NCBI GenBank assembly: GCA_002633005.1
Contig: NMRA01000152.1
Coordinates: 169,182 to 233,181 of the forward strand
Direction: 5' to 3'
Length of the DNA: 64,000 nt
Source of the DNA: Phoronis australis
Taxonomy: Eukaryota > Phoronida > Phoronidae
The first letter of the stretch is position 1, and every line of letters starts with the position of its first letter. Under the pieces are notes generated by a model. The model ran no database searches and was not told the origin of the DNA. It saw nothing but the letters and a program-made list of their open reading frames with translations. Both the position numbers and the translations under genes were made by a program. Below, piece after piece: positions 49,501 to 57,132 of this stretch.

Positions 49501-52500
49501 CGGAGTTCCTCAAAACATTGTCAGATGGTAGCAAAAGTGTACAAGTTGAAACTGATAAAGTCTTCAATTTGTGCTAGATGGGAATAAAATTTCAGCCGTT
49601 CACCGTCGTAAATTGGTGAGATTTTGCCAAGTCTCTGGACTGTCGGATCTGTCATATGCTCAAAAGCCTTGAGAATAAATTGGCAGCAAGCATACCCACA
49701 AAGCTGGTCTAGTTGGCTTGGGGGACATAGCTTTGGGACACTTCTCAGGTCCTTCTTCAGTCTTGACTGATGAAAAATTTCCCCGGCCTCTTCTGTCATG
49801 TGGTAGCCATGTGAGACATTTATTGGCCACCACGAGAAACTAAGGCATGCTAGGTATGTCATGTCCTCGATCCCTGTTCAAGAAGGCTTTTCCCCCTTAA
49901 TCTCAGCCGCCTCATGGTGTGTTCCGCTTATTTCAGAGCCCTAAGAAAGGACGTGCCTTACCAAGTGCCTTTGACCTGTCATCCATAAAAAGGGAATTAA
50001 ACGGAGGTCAGATTGAGAATAATGCCATACGGTGAGTGTGTAAAAATGCATGTCATAGATGCCGTGTGGCAAGTCTATGTTGGGCAGTAATTAGCTGCGT
50101 AGAAATGTTCTATGATGTATGTACATTGGTCAGTCTGGCAGATACAGGTGGGATTATTATTGTGACTTACATTAATGTGTAAGTCACAAGCCTAAAATAC
50201 TAAAAATATGGTAAAATATTTACAAATTTGGTGAAAATAATAAGCAAGATGGTTCCTTTTCCATTTTTGCAACAGCTTCTTGTGAATGCTCAAAATTCCT
50301 CAAAAATTCTGACATTAGCTGTGGTGTTGAACTTATAGATCATGATACTGAATTTAAAGACAGCCTCCAGCAGCTAAAACACCTTTTTGCCACCAGAAAT
50401 GCAAGTATTGTTCATAAAAAATATTGTTATTGCTTCTTACATACCACAGAAAGAAATTAATTGCAATGCAAATTATACCGCTCATAATTCGTAGCCCTTC
50501 AAGCGCCCCAGAAAAATTCTCAACCAACCAGTGTAAAGTGGTTCATATGACATCATCGTGGCCATGAAATTACTCGAAAGCCACATTGCGTAACAGCTGA
50601 GTGCCATTTCTAGGACGTTCTGTACGTGTCGATCTCTGGGCCAAAATGCCGCGCTGCGTGGTGTACGGGTGTAGAAATGGTCAGGTGACCCAATCATTGG
50701 AAGGCTGTTACAAAAACAAAAATCAAATTCTACAGGCTTTCTACTTTCAGAAAGTATAAAGTTTTACTGACAGAGTTAATGTCTATAGTTTTGTGGATAC
50801 GTGTTGATAAAGTCCTATATAACCTTAATCCATCTCCAACTCTTGACCTTATAATTCGAGTTCAGTAACCCAGGGAACTGCATGCACTGTCTACCAGTTT
50901 AAGTAGAGTGCCAAAGTTTCTACAGTTCTTGGTGTTCACTTTGGCCTGGCGCAAACTTGTTTGCTTTGAAATTCACCTGCCAAGAATTATTAAATAAATT
51001 CAATTTCAGCTTTTTGATTTTACAAAATTTTACACATTCCGCTTAATGTTTTCCTGCTCCATACTAGCTATCAGCAGTTTCTTATTCCCGTCATTTCAGG
51101 TTGGTGGCCGGCTCTGAGAATACTCTGTTCCACTACATCAGCGTGGACTCGCTAGAAGGCATATTCATTTGTCCCAACGACCAGCAGACAACTGCTGGTT
51201 GTACACACAAACAACTGCTCAGGAACTTCCACAACAGCTGTCTTCTGATAAGGCGAACATTTGAGAAGGCTATCAAAGCCAGGGTGAGTTGAATGGTGTA
51301 TAGAACCGAACGTACGAGGTCATCTTAATGTGTTTGTGAACACCAGTTTCTCAAGAAAATCAACCCCCGACAAACTATCTTTACGTTTACAGTAATAACG
51401 ATAGTTTTTTTGTGAGAATTTGCTAATTAGCCTGTATTGAGATATCACCTTCTTTGGTTATTTTTTTGTGATGAGTAGCCAACCACTGCAAAGTTATTTG
51501 GTATTGTGTTCAGTTGTAGTAGTTCTGCTCATTTTCCATAATTTGCATGTTACTGTGTTATGGTCGGCCAATGTATTTGTAGTTGACAACGCCACAGTGT
51601 TTGTGACCACATTTTGGCCTCAGTCATTTTCAAACTAGCTGTTCTCATAAGATTCATGCCGAGTTCTCATTGATAAGCCTGACGTTGTGCAATTGAAAAC
51701 ACGGGATTTTTATATGTGGAGTTCAAGGCTTTAGTGCACAGCATCTTACCGATGACAACTTGGAATCATCGGTTTTCTTGTTTTGAGGAAAACAAATTCA
51801 CAGTTGGGATATGCAGTGTCTTAAGGGGAAGCTTAAGGATGCCGATTGTCTCGATTCTTTTCATAACAAAGTAAATAATTTAGTTTCAAGCACTGTAACC
51901 GTCTTTAAATTGTTATACAGAGCACATTGCCGGTTCGTTTATTGCAAACAGTAAATAGGGTCTTAAGGTTATGTATAACCCTTGAAAAAATGTTTGGCTA
52001 ATTTCAGAACATTTTTAGAAATGAATGATCATACTTGTATGAAACTTTCAGATCCTTCAGTACTTATACACTCTTCCCCAAAACTCTGCTAAGAACTGGT
52101 TTTCAAGTGTTTCATTCCTGAGAGGCTATCAATTTGACTTTTTGGTTTGAATTTTATGGAAAACTCAAAAGTTGCATAAAATGAAAAGATATTTTTGAAA
52201 AATGTATTTGTGATTTCATTTCGGACTTGAATATTAAACGAAATTTGGTCATATTATTGATATGATTGCTTTATAGTGAATGCACCTTTCTGGTTTCAAG
52301 TCCTGAATTTAACTAAAAAGACACGGTCACATAACCCAATTAATAGCAGATTGGAATAAAGTGATAATTAAATTCTACAAGGTTTCCATATACCGGTATA
52401 CTTTCATAGAATTTATGGCTTTGCAGATATTTGAATATATCTAAAAACTTATCAATAAGGTTCCATATAACCTAAATGCTGCGCAATGATTTTATTCTGA

Positions 52501-53148
52501 TTACAGCTTGATGCCCTAAACTGGATTCACTCTAGGTTGAAGTTGACAAATTATAATTCCTTTCCTTTTTAAACGTAAAAAAATTCAAATTTCTATTATA
52601 AGTATTTGAACATTGCTTTTATTGCATATGTGTGAACTTAAAATGGGTTTTAATGTTAACAGGAGGGCCATGGACCTAGTAAGTTGGGCGAGGACACTTC
52701 ATTCAACGCCGCCAAGGAACAAGGCATTTTATTCCAGTGTACACCAGCAAACTGGACAGACAGTAAGAAGACTCCGCCTACTATGATGTATTGGGTTGTA
52801 GGGTATGTGTCAATCATTCTAATTGTTCAACTAGACTAGAGGCTGGGAGTTGCTTGGTAGACTTGTTTATTCCAGTATGAATAAAGTGGCAAGTTTAATA
52901 TGATGGTATTATTAATACATGTGCATTAAAGGCATTGATATCAGGCTAGAGTCTACTAAAAGTCTAATGCTTGTGGTTCTTATTTTAGATACAGCCGTGT
53001 TTTATCAGTAGTCAATATGATAACCTTGTTTTTCAGGCGTCTCTTCTTTGACCCCTATCCTAGAGAAGTCTACGTGTGCTTTCATGATGCAGCCGAACAG
53101 AACGTAATTGAGCTGGCATTTAAGTTAAACTTTGGTATGCTCATCTAA
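28430..53148 (+). CDS. INTU: Inturned, planar cell polarity effector (17 coding exons, 875 residues)
   Basis: INTU works with FUZ and WDPCP in the CPLANE module at the ciliary base. INTU-FUZ resembles Mon1-Ccz1 and acts as a Rab23 exchange factor. Seventeen GT-AG exons join in frame to 2628 bp including TAA; human INTU is about 940 residues. Visible parts: an acidic N-terminus ([16 protein letters not shown]); a PDZ-like domain at about 110-220 ([26 protein letters not shown]); and longin-like regions at about 270-450, 450-600 and 700-875. Signature segments shared with vertebrates include [69 protein letters not shown] and [20 protein letters not shown] Ser/Lys-rich linker lies at about 600-700. 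The only irregularity is a second copy of exon 4, which looks like an assembly effect. Using both copies would add 64 residues in frame. Confidence 0.97.
28510..29803. other. INTU intron 1
   Basis: AT-rich. Bases 29336-29382 hold a family M motif on the minus strand. The acceptor is TTCTTTTCCTAG. The frame open at 28655-28867 has no support as an exon. Confidence 0.6.
29336..29382 (-). repeat. Family M motif (TCTCACCAATTTC...AATAATTG)
   Basis: Contains AATTATTTTTGTCTGAAATT and GGTGAGAATTTACCGTA. The inverse occurs at 39405-39450 and 49411-49460, and the same orientation at 47562-47605. Confidence 0.55.
29804..30276 (+). CDS. INTU: INTU exon 2 (start of PDZ-like domain)
   Basis: 473 bp. Encodes [20 protein letters not shown] through a Lys-rich segment to the PDZ carboxylate-loop region [20 protein letters not shown]. 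The human protein reads EPEWLDSVQKNGELFYLE and [20 protein letters not shown] at these places. Donor G|GTAAGC. Confidence 0.95.
30498..33369. mobile_element. Kolobok/T2-like non-autonomous transposon in INTU intron 2, 2872 bp
   Basis: Perfect 15-bp terminal inverted repeats, AGGAGAATGCCACCC and GGGTGGCATTCTCCT, are flanked on both sides by TTAA (30494-30497 and 33370-33373). Together the end reads TTAAAGGAG, which fits TTAAAGGRR, the end signature of the T2 family described in Xenopus and assigned to the Kolobok superfamily. The interior has only short frames (31017-31217, 31535-31801, 32730-33005 minus) with no recognisable DDE transposase, so it is probably immobile on its own. piggyBac also uses TTAA, but its ends usually begin with C residues. 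Confidence 0.72.
33374..34092. other. INTU intron 2, distal part
   Basis: Non-repetitive intron sequence ending in acceptor CTGCTTTTCAG. No feature was seen. Confidence 0.55.
34093..34178 (+). CDS. INTU: INTU exon 3 (PDZ-like domain)
   Basis: Encodes [20 protein letters not shown] and then LVEITSPTE. It corresponds to human [20 protein letters not shown]. Donor GAG|GTAAGG, phase 0. Confidence 0.95.
34179..35585. other. INTU intron 3
   Basis: No supported exon. Short frames at 34209-34572 and 35122-35471 lack homology and conflict with the INTU frame. Confidence 0.5.
35586..36172 (+). repeat. First copy of a duplicated INTU segment (carries exon 4)
   Basis: This 587-bp segment is nearly identical to 36174-36996. 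Exon 4 is identical at protein level in both copies, and introns differ by scattered single bases, a 16-bp indel (present near 36138-36153) and a SINE present only in the second copy. It ends at the single N at 36173. Confidence 0.9.
35716..35907 (+). CDS. INTU: INTU exon 4 (first copy)
   Basis: 192 bp, phase 0 at both ends. It begins [12 protein letters not shown], the last strand of the PDZ-like domain, and continues through [20 protein letters not shown] to [20 protein letters not shown]. The human counterpart is VKLTFENAYDV, then SDLVKLLWG and TPHIIMYLTLQ. Confidence 0.95.
36173..36173. other. Single ambiguous base at a duplication junction
   Basis: The N separates the last base of copy 1 (CTTGTTATGG) from the first base of copy 2 (GCAAGTCTGATAAAAAG). 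This is where an assembler would have joined two contigs. Confidence 0.85.
36304..36495 (+). CDS. INTU: INTU exon 4, duplicate copy
   Basis: Same splice sites and same 64 residues as 35716-35907. Because both ends are phase 0, splicing both would repeat 64 residues without a frameshift. It is more likely the other allele of the same exon, so I exclude it from the 875-residue count. Confidence 0.6.
36620..36859 (-). mobile_element. tRNA-derived SINE with 12-bp target-site duplication
   Basis: The 240-bp insert is flanked by GTCCCAAATGTA at 36608-36619 and 36860-36871. Copy 1 of the duplication has the empty site (one GTCCCAAATGTA at about 36018). On the minus strand it has an A box (TGGCCTGGTTGATA, about 36846-36833) and a B box (GGTTCAAGTCC, 36804-36794). 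A stem like a tRNA acceptor arm pairs AGCAGTGTGACCTGGT with ACCAGGCCACACTGCC. The 3' end is T-rich on that strand. A hairpin, TCTGATACA-CGT-TGTATCAGA, lies at 36641-36661. Confidence 0.85.
37322..37434 (+). CDS. INTU: INTU exon 5 (first longin-like region)
   Basis: Encodes [20 protein letters not shown] and [17 protein letters not shown]. Human: EILYHYP, then [20 protein letters not shown]. Donor AA|GTAAGT leaves two bases. Confidence 0.95.
37982..38071 (+). CDS. INTU: INTU exon 6 (first longin-like region)
   Basis: Encodes [20 protein letters not shown] and [10 protein letters not shown]. Human: [20 protein letters not shown] and LLLIGLP. Acceptor CTCCCTTCCAG, donor TG|GTAACT. Confidence 0.94.
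38072..39305. other. INTU intron 6
   Basis: No repeat with a partner was recognised, and no supported exon. The frame at 38921-39151 is unsupported. Confidence 0.5.
39306..39383 (+). CDS. INTU: INTU exon 7 (first longin-like region)
   Basis: Encodes [20 protein letters not shown] followed by YGSLGG. Human: [20 protein letters not shown]. Donor GG|GTGAGT. Confidence 0.95.
39405..39450 (+). repeat. Family M motif
   Basis: GGTAAAATCTCACCAATTTT, then GGACAATCATAATTACCAAAA. It starts only about 20 bp after the exon 7 donor. Confidence 0.5.
39675..39909 (+). CDS. INTU: INTU exon 8
   Basis: Encodes [20 protein letters not shown] through [20 protein letters not shown] to [11 protein letters not shown]. 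The LDHFFNL and LSxLEAADFA motifs are diagnostic of INTU. Donor ATG|GTGAGT lies 12 bp before an inserted transposon. Confidence 0.97.
39922..40421. mobile_element. hAT-like element abutting the exon 8 donor, 500 bp
   Basis: The ends CATGGCTTGGAATTTTCC and ATTCCAAGCCCTG match the terminal repeats of the element at 14887-15140. ATTGAT directly precedes the left end (39916-39921) and directly follows the right end (40422-40427), a candidate target duplication. The interior is rich in TTTCCGCG. The plus-strand frame at 40095-40373 has no recognised domain. Confidence 0.68.
40631..40693 (+). CDS. INTU: INTU exon 9
   Basis: 63 bp encoding [20 protein letters not shown] and K. Human: [20 protein letters not shown]. 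Phase 0 at both ends. Confidence 0.97.
40694..42003. other. INTU intron 9
   Basis: The frame at 41283-41753 is open for 156 codons and ends in a hydrophobic segment. It has no recognisable homology and an overlapping minus-strand frame is equally long, so I leave it uncalled. Confidence 0.5.
42004..42225 (+). CDS. INTU: INTU exon 10 (second longin-like region)
   Basis: Encodes [20 protein letters not shown] through [20 protein letters not shown] to [13 protein letters not shown]. Human: [20 protein letters not shown] and RIGQLIIWREVFP. Phase 0 at both ends. Confidence 0.97.
42272..42434. mobile_element. Foldback element, ~163 bp, in INTU intron 10
   Basis: ATTGCCATTGGC...TTGACTTCGC.GGT.CCACCAGGTCAA...TTAAGACA.CTGA.TGG on the left is repeated inverted on the right, ending GCCAATGCC. 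The arms are about 75 bp and highly similar. No ORF is present. Confidence 0.7.
42838..42989 (+). CDS. INTU: INTU exon 11
   Basis: Encodes [40 protein letters not shown] and [10 protein letters not shown]. Human: [20 protein letters not shown] and DCVYVDQVKTTLHQLDGVD. Donor AG|GTACAG. Confidence 0.97.
43547..43647 (+). CDS. INTU: INTU exon 12
   Basis: Encodes [20 protein letters not shown] and [13 protein letters not shown]. Human has [20 protein letters not shown] here. Donor A|GTAAGT. Confidence 0.92.
43716..43763 (+). repeat. Three tandem 16-bp units
   Basis: TCCTGGATAACGTACA, TCCTGGATAATGTACG and TCCGGGATAACGTAGG follow one another without gaps, 68 bp after the exon 12 donor. Confidence 0.8.
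43860..44270 (+). repeat. Dispersed repeat family R, copy 2
   Basis: Shares ordered blocks with 2625-2985: GAGTAAAAGTAT, GAAAGTAGAA, GTAGAATTTGATT, ACCAATCTGCCATTA and TTGTTACAGTTTTCTAAATTAT. ATCTGCAAAGCC upstream is shared with the inverted copy at 52030-52500. Confidence 0.6.
44937..45148 (+). CDS. INTU: INTU exon 13 (charged linker)
   Basis: Encodes [20 protein letters not shown] through [20 protein letters not shown] to [15 protein letters not shown]. It is poorly conserved, as the equivalent human linker is, but the frame is open, the phases fit and the position is right. Acceptor ATTAATTAG is weak in pyrimidines. Confidence 0.85.
45186..45232 (+). repeat. (GT)n microsatellite
   Basis: GT repeat interrupted by AT and CA units, just after the exon 13 donor. 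Likely length-variable. Confidence 0.9.
47562..47605 (-). repeat. Family M motif
   Basis: Reads GGCAACTATTTTTGTCAGAA and ATTGGTGAGATTTTGCGGTA on the plus strand, the inverse of the 49411 copy. Confidence 0.55.
49190..49275 (-). repeat. Family M motif, diverged
   Basis: TTTTAGCAATATTGTTTTTG, TCTTAAATTTATGAGATTTT and ATGGTAGA. The order matches the other inverse-orientation copies. Confidence 0.45.
49411..49460 (+). repeat. Family M motif, best copy
   Basis: GGTAAAATCTCACCAATTTC followed by AGACAAAAATAATTGGCAAA. A partial inverse copy follows at about 49608-49630 (AAATTGGTGAGATTTTGCC), so the pair at 49411-49630 may be the two ends of one ~220-bp element. Confidence 0.6.
49937..50031 (+). CDS. 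INTU: INTU exon 14
   Basis: Encodes [20 protein letters not shown] and [11 protein letters not shown]. Human: [20 protein letters not shown]. Acceptor GCTTATTTCAG, donor CG|GTGAGT. Confidence 0.93.
50646..50762 (+). pseudogene. Possible THAP-domain start, broken
   Basis: An ATG opens [13 protein letters not shown], which resembles the start of THAP zinc fingers (MP..C.V.GC.N, with C-x4-C here). The frame stops after 38 codons without the distal Cys-x2-His pair. THAP domains occur in P-element-type transposases and in host genes derived from them. A family R fragment overlaps its 3' part. Confidence 0.35.
50718..50840 (-). repeat. Dispersed repeat family R, fragment
   Basis: AAATCAAATTCTACAGGCTT and TCTACTTTCAGAAAGTATAA are the inverse of the core of the copies at 2625 and 43860. 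ATAAAG..CTATATAACCT is shared with 52030-52500. Confidence 0.55.
51100..51283 (+). CDS. INTU: INTU exon 15 (third longin-like region)
   Basis: Encodes [40 protein letters not shown] and [21 protein letters not shown]. Human: [20 protein letters not shown] and [20 protein letters not shown]. Donor AGG|GTGAGT. Confidence 0.97.
52030..52500 (-). repeat. Dispersed repeat family R, copy 3 (inverted)
   Basis: The plus strand reads GGTCACATAACCCAATTAAT, AGCAGATTGG, AATTCTACA, CTTTCATAGAAT and GGCTTTGCAGAT, the inverse of ordered blocks at 43860-44270. It is diverged. Confidence 0.5.
52663..52802 (+). CDS. INTU: INTU exon 16
   Basis: Encodes [40 protein letters not shown] and MMYWVV. Human: [20 protein letters not shown] and APPVMAYWVVGRLF. 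Donor GG|GTATGT. Confidence 0.96.
53037..53148 (+). CDS. INTU: INTU exon 17 (terminal)
   Basis: Encodes [20 protein letters not shown] and [16 protein letters not shown], then TAA (53146-53148). Human ends [20 protein letters not shown] and then IAIEIAFKLFFGLTL. The end matches to within a residue. Confidence 0.97.
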
Positions 53149-53906
53149 ACGGGTTCTGCACACTGCAGTTGGCTAGACCTTATGGCGCAGTAGTTGCTGA
53201 ATGTAACTCAAGGAATTTTGGTCCGTCCATTGTATGTTCATGTAGATCATGCTTTAAATCATTCCATTGTATTTTGTGCATATGTTGACACATTCCATCT
53301 TATTCGCATTTCGTTCACGAATCATTCCATTGTGTTGTGTTGACACTTTGACTTATCATTCAATATAAATTGTTTTCCTGATATTCTAGGCATGTTGCAT
53401 CATTGATTAGTTTTATATTGGTTGTCATGTGTGATCTCATGTGTCACTTCTATGCCGGATTAGATGTTAAGGTTGGGCTGACTCAGCAGTGGCCTACTGG
53501 AACAAATGCATTAGTTAAAGTTTAGTGCCTTTCAAAGTTGATCATGGGTTGGTGATATATTTTAATATTCACCGACTTCACACAGCAATCTCAGCTTAAA
53601 ATTCATCGATGTGTCGACAGAAACTCATCTATACTGTTATTTTTGTTATTTGTTAGAAAATTTGTTAGAAAATTTGTTATATTGATTATATTGTGACCAG
53701 TTAGTCTTCTATTAGATGTATGTTCGTTCACAGGACATGTGAAATAACAATTTATGGTTTACTCAGCTTTGTTATGGTGCTACTTTTCATTGTCTGAAAT
53801 TTGTCATGTCGGTGCTGTGCTGCATGAGTTTTAACTATTGTACTATAAGTCTTGGGACAGTTTTATAAACATCTTACTCCCAGTCATGTATCTAAAATTG
53901 TCTTAA
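53149..53906. other. INTU 3' UTR and flank
   Basis: ATCATTCCATTGT occurs at about 53248 and again at 53321. No AATAAA is present. AATATA near 53362 is a weak variant poly(A) signal. Confidence 0.4.
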
Positions 53907-54412
53907 GGGCCTTTCATACTAACGTCCACGTGTCGATGGTTTGGGGGGTTGCGGTCATTATGAACGCTTAACTCCAGTCCTGGATCGCAGTTAACAGCTC
54001 CTATTAACATCACAGTTAACAGGTGGATTTAAGACCACAGCGTCAATGCTGCGGTGCAGTATGAACGCTTAACTCCGGTCCAGTCGAAGTTATCGCCAGG
54101 TGCCACTGTTATCGTCAACAGTTACAAGGTAGTGCCGTCACTAATAGCTGCTTATATTTTGCTCTAATAATAACCACTCGATTTAAAAATAAGTTTAATG
54201 TCACTTAGCACATGTAAATATTTCCAAATTGAAACATTGAAAAAAATCTTAGCGTGCAACGCTACCTTGCGACAACTTCGATGACGACAGTGGCACACAA
54301 CCGCTTACTTTGATGTTCATTGACTACCGAAGCCAGTATGAACGGTCCAGTTAACTGCGCTGTTTACGTCGACGCTCCCCTCAGACCGGAGTTAAGTCAA
54401 TATGAAAGGGCC
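53907..54412. mobile_element. 506-bp inverted-repeat element downstream of INTU
   Basis: The left end GGGCCTTTCATACTAAC is the near-inverse of the right end GTCAATATGAAAGGGCC. Inner blocks such as GAACGCTTAACTCC(A/G)GTCC occur more than once on the left half, and near-inverse sequence (GACCGGAGTTAAGTC) lies at the right. AACTTCGA and ACAGTGGCAC-type blocks also pair. No ORF is present. The target duplication is unclear (TTAA left, TTTA right). Confidence 0.68.
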
Positions 54413-56044
54413 TTTAGGGCACATGACCATTTTCTCAAACCAGGTCATTGGACTGTTAAGCTCTTGAAATTTGAGATAGGATGGTCCGAGTGATAATTGG
54501 GTTTGTAACCTTTGATAAAATAGTCCCCTGGTCCAAACTGCAATGTAATTGTCGTTACTGTGTGTGTTATCTGACATTTGTTTTACTGTGTGGTCTACCA
54601 GCTATGGCACTGCAAATGTGACCCATACTATTTTGTACTGTTAGTAAAATCATTTCCAGTTGGTAAATGCAGACAAAAATAGGAGTCTATAATAGTGTGC
54701 ACAAGTGGATTTGGGGGAGGCTTCTTTTTAGGGTTTGTCACCAAAAGTTGACGTGAATATAATTATCTTTTACTGGGCATTCAGTGTTTGTCCTGCCAAA
54801 ATTGTGATTGGACAAAGCAGTCATGACACCTGTATGATATCAATTATATATTAAATTTCATTAGGCTTAATCCTTCTTCCTCCAATATTTAACATTGAGG
54901 AAGGATGAAATGAGACTGGAATATAGAAGTTTTTTACCAGAATACTTGTTTTTATTTGTTTCATGTCTTACTCTCTGTAAGTGCACTGTGAACTGTGTAT
55001 ACATCCTCGCTTTTGTATCGTACTTATTGTCTACCAGCTCTTGTTGTGTTCCCATACAGATATGCTGTCCGTCCTGTATTCTTTGAATACCAATATATGC
55101 CAAAAATGTTCAAATACAGATTTGCCAAAACAATTTTGTTGCTATTGTAAAAGACCGTTTAACACTTAGTAATGATGTGGCCCATGCATACACATAATGT
55201 AGAATTCTACCTAGGGGGCTGTCCCAGGTGTGAATTGCATGTGGCACTACTAGACTGACTAGTGGCTGTTGAGGGGAGGGGTGCATCAGTGATCAGAGGT
55301 GAGTATTGAGAAAGAATATATGAAAGAGGTTGTGTTTCAACATGAGTTAAATCTGCCTCTGGTTTTTAAGGCCGGTCAGTTGGGACCTTGACCACAAGTC
55401 TGGATTTAGCAGAAAACCTGTGGACTTTTATTTTTGACTTCATACCAGTCTACCGTACTATTAGAAAAGTAAGTTCATAGCAAAACAATGTACTTTATGT
55501 CAGCTTGAACTGATCGAGGTACACCCATTACTCGGTAAAGAAGTCTGTTCATTGTCGGTGTGTTTTTAATCATTAATACTTGGTGTCTCGTTTAGAATTG
55601 CACGGAATATGTTGTTGAAAGAAACATAACTTTTCACAACTTGTAGTGTGCTTTCCATCGTTTTAGTTGGGGGGAAGCATACACGCATTGGCGTAACATT
55701 TGGGATACATGTATATCATAATCTAGTATTCTCTTCTGTGCTAAATTCACTGCGTAATTGTGGGCTTGTGAAAACACTGGTTATTCCTTTCGTATGCTGT
55801 TTGAGTTTCATTACTAAGTCATTTTTTGACTTTGATACAAATCGAGAGTGAACTCTGATGAATTCTCAATATTATTGAAAATATGTAGGGATCTTTTCAT
55901 ACAACGCCCCCCAATTTAAAGACCATGTCCCTAATTATTTTGATTGCATTAAGGGCTCAGTTTTTAGTTACATTATTAGAAAATGTTAGTAGTCAAAGTA
56001 GCCATCCAGCTAGCTGTATGAAGACTAAGTATACAGCTATGTAC
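54413..56044. other. Downstream flank, weak repeat traces
   Basis: No supported gene. Bases about 55420-55500 (TTTTTGACTTCATACCAGTC and CATAGCAAAACAATG) are a small fifth fragment of family R. Confidence 0.4.
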
Positions 56045-56255
56045 CAGAGGCGAATCTACAGGGGGGTTCAGGGCGTTCAAACCTCCCCCCCTCGGGACAG
56101 GATCAAAAATAAAAATTGAAAAAAAAGATCGCCAGAAAAACGAAATTAGCTACTAAAGACCACAAAAATCTTACACTGGAGGAGGGAAACCCTCTCCCGA
56201 CCTTCCTTCCCATCGGCGCTACGCGCCTTGAATTCGCTCGAATCCGGGCTTAAAA
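56045..56255 (+). mobile_element. Family F element, copy 1
   Basis: Starts CAGAGGCGAATCTACAGGGG and shares GGATCAAAAATAAAAATTGA, GCCAGAAAAA.GAAAT.AG, CCACAAAAAT.TTACAC and GGCGCTACGCGCCT in order with 63758-63978. The right terminus is damaged. Homopolymer-rich ends and the lack of an ORF suit a short non-autonomous DNA element. Confidence 0.65.
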
Positions 56256-57038
56256 CAATGATTTCGAAAGTTTACAGTTTCCTAGCTTAAGTACATCCAC
56301 GTGATCAAGCGCCACGGTACCGGACCTCTAATACCAAAATTACATACTTTGGACAAATAAAAAAAATATATTTTAAAACTAGGCCAATTGGAAAACTTAC
56401 CTTTGCTGTCACTAAAATTTTTCGTAACTGCGTCGTTCTTTTAATTGCGAAAGTGTCATTAAAAAGCCCTTTACCAGGTCTTGCAAATATATCAGATTGT
56501 ACCAGAAGCAATAGGTAAATAAATTTCTTCATAAATAATTATCATTTTGCATACCTGACACGTTCAAAAAATATTTTTTAATTCTAAAAATATAGACCTT
56601 TACCAAAAAATAATAGAGTGTAATAATTGGCTAATTAGATAACAGATTAGTCAACTAATTAAGTGAAATGACCACTATTTTAGGGTGTAATCGTGACTAA
56701 AAAAGGAAATGGACCAGAGAGGTTATATAAATGACTAATTAAACCAGCGGGGAAACAATTTCAATAATTCCAAAGATTTCTTCCCTATAAAGACAAAGAT
56801 TTTAGAATATGGATCCCTCACAGGTACTGTGAAGAATTTGGTCAGGCATCCATCCAAACGAATACTATATCTTTATATCTTAGTTGGGCCTTTGGTGCCG
56901 CTTGATTCAATTACATTTTCTGTAAAAAAATCAGTATGCAGTGACATTTACAAAATTATTATAATTACTTCAACTACCTATACGAAATTTCCAAAAAGGG
57001 TTTCTGATAGAAAACAAGAGCAACGCGGAGCGTTGAAA
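56256..57038. other. Downstream flank, nothing recognised
   Basis: AT-rich, with no supported exon. Minor frames only. Confidence 0.4.
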
Positions 57039-57055
57039 TGCGCCCACAAATGCAT

Positions 57056-57115
57056 TGCAAATGGTGTGCTTTTAGGGTTATTTATTGCAAATGGTGTGCT
57101 TTTAGGGTTATTTAT
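57056..57115 (+). repeat. 30-bp direct repeat, two copies
   Basis: GCAAATGGTGTGCTTTTAGG followed by GTTATTTATT occurs twice back to back without mismatch, near the left end of the array. Confidence 0.9.
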
Positions 57116-57132
57116 TCGTATCATAAAAATGG

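Larger units (their letters stand above)
45233..49936. other. INTU intron 13 (4.8 kb)
   Basis: Holds three family M motifs, listed separately. Plus-strand frames at 45651-45914 and 47651-47860 look faintly protein-like but have no domain I recognise. AACATGGCGGCACAA at about 47323 resembles a YY1 site but is far from any start. Confidence 0.5.
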
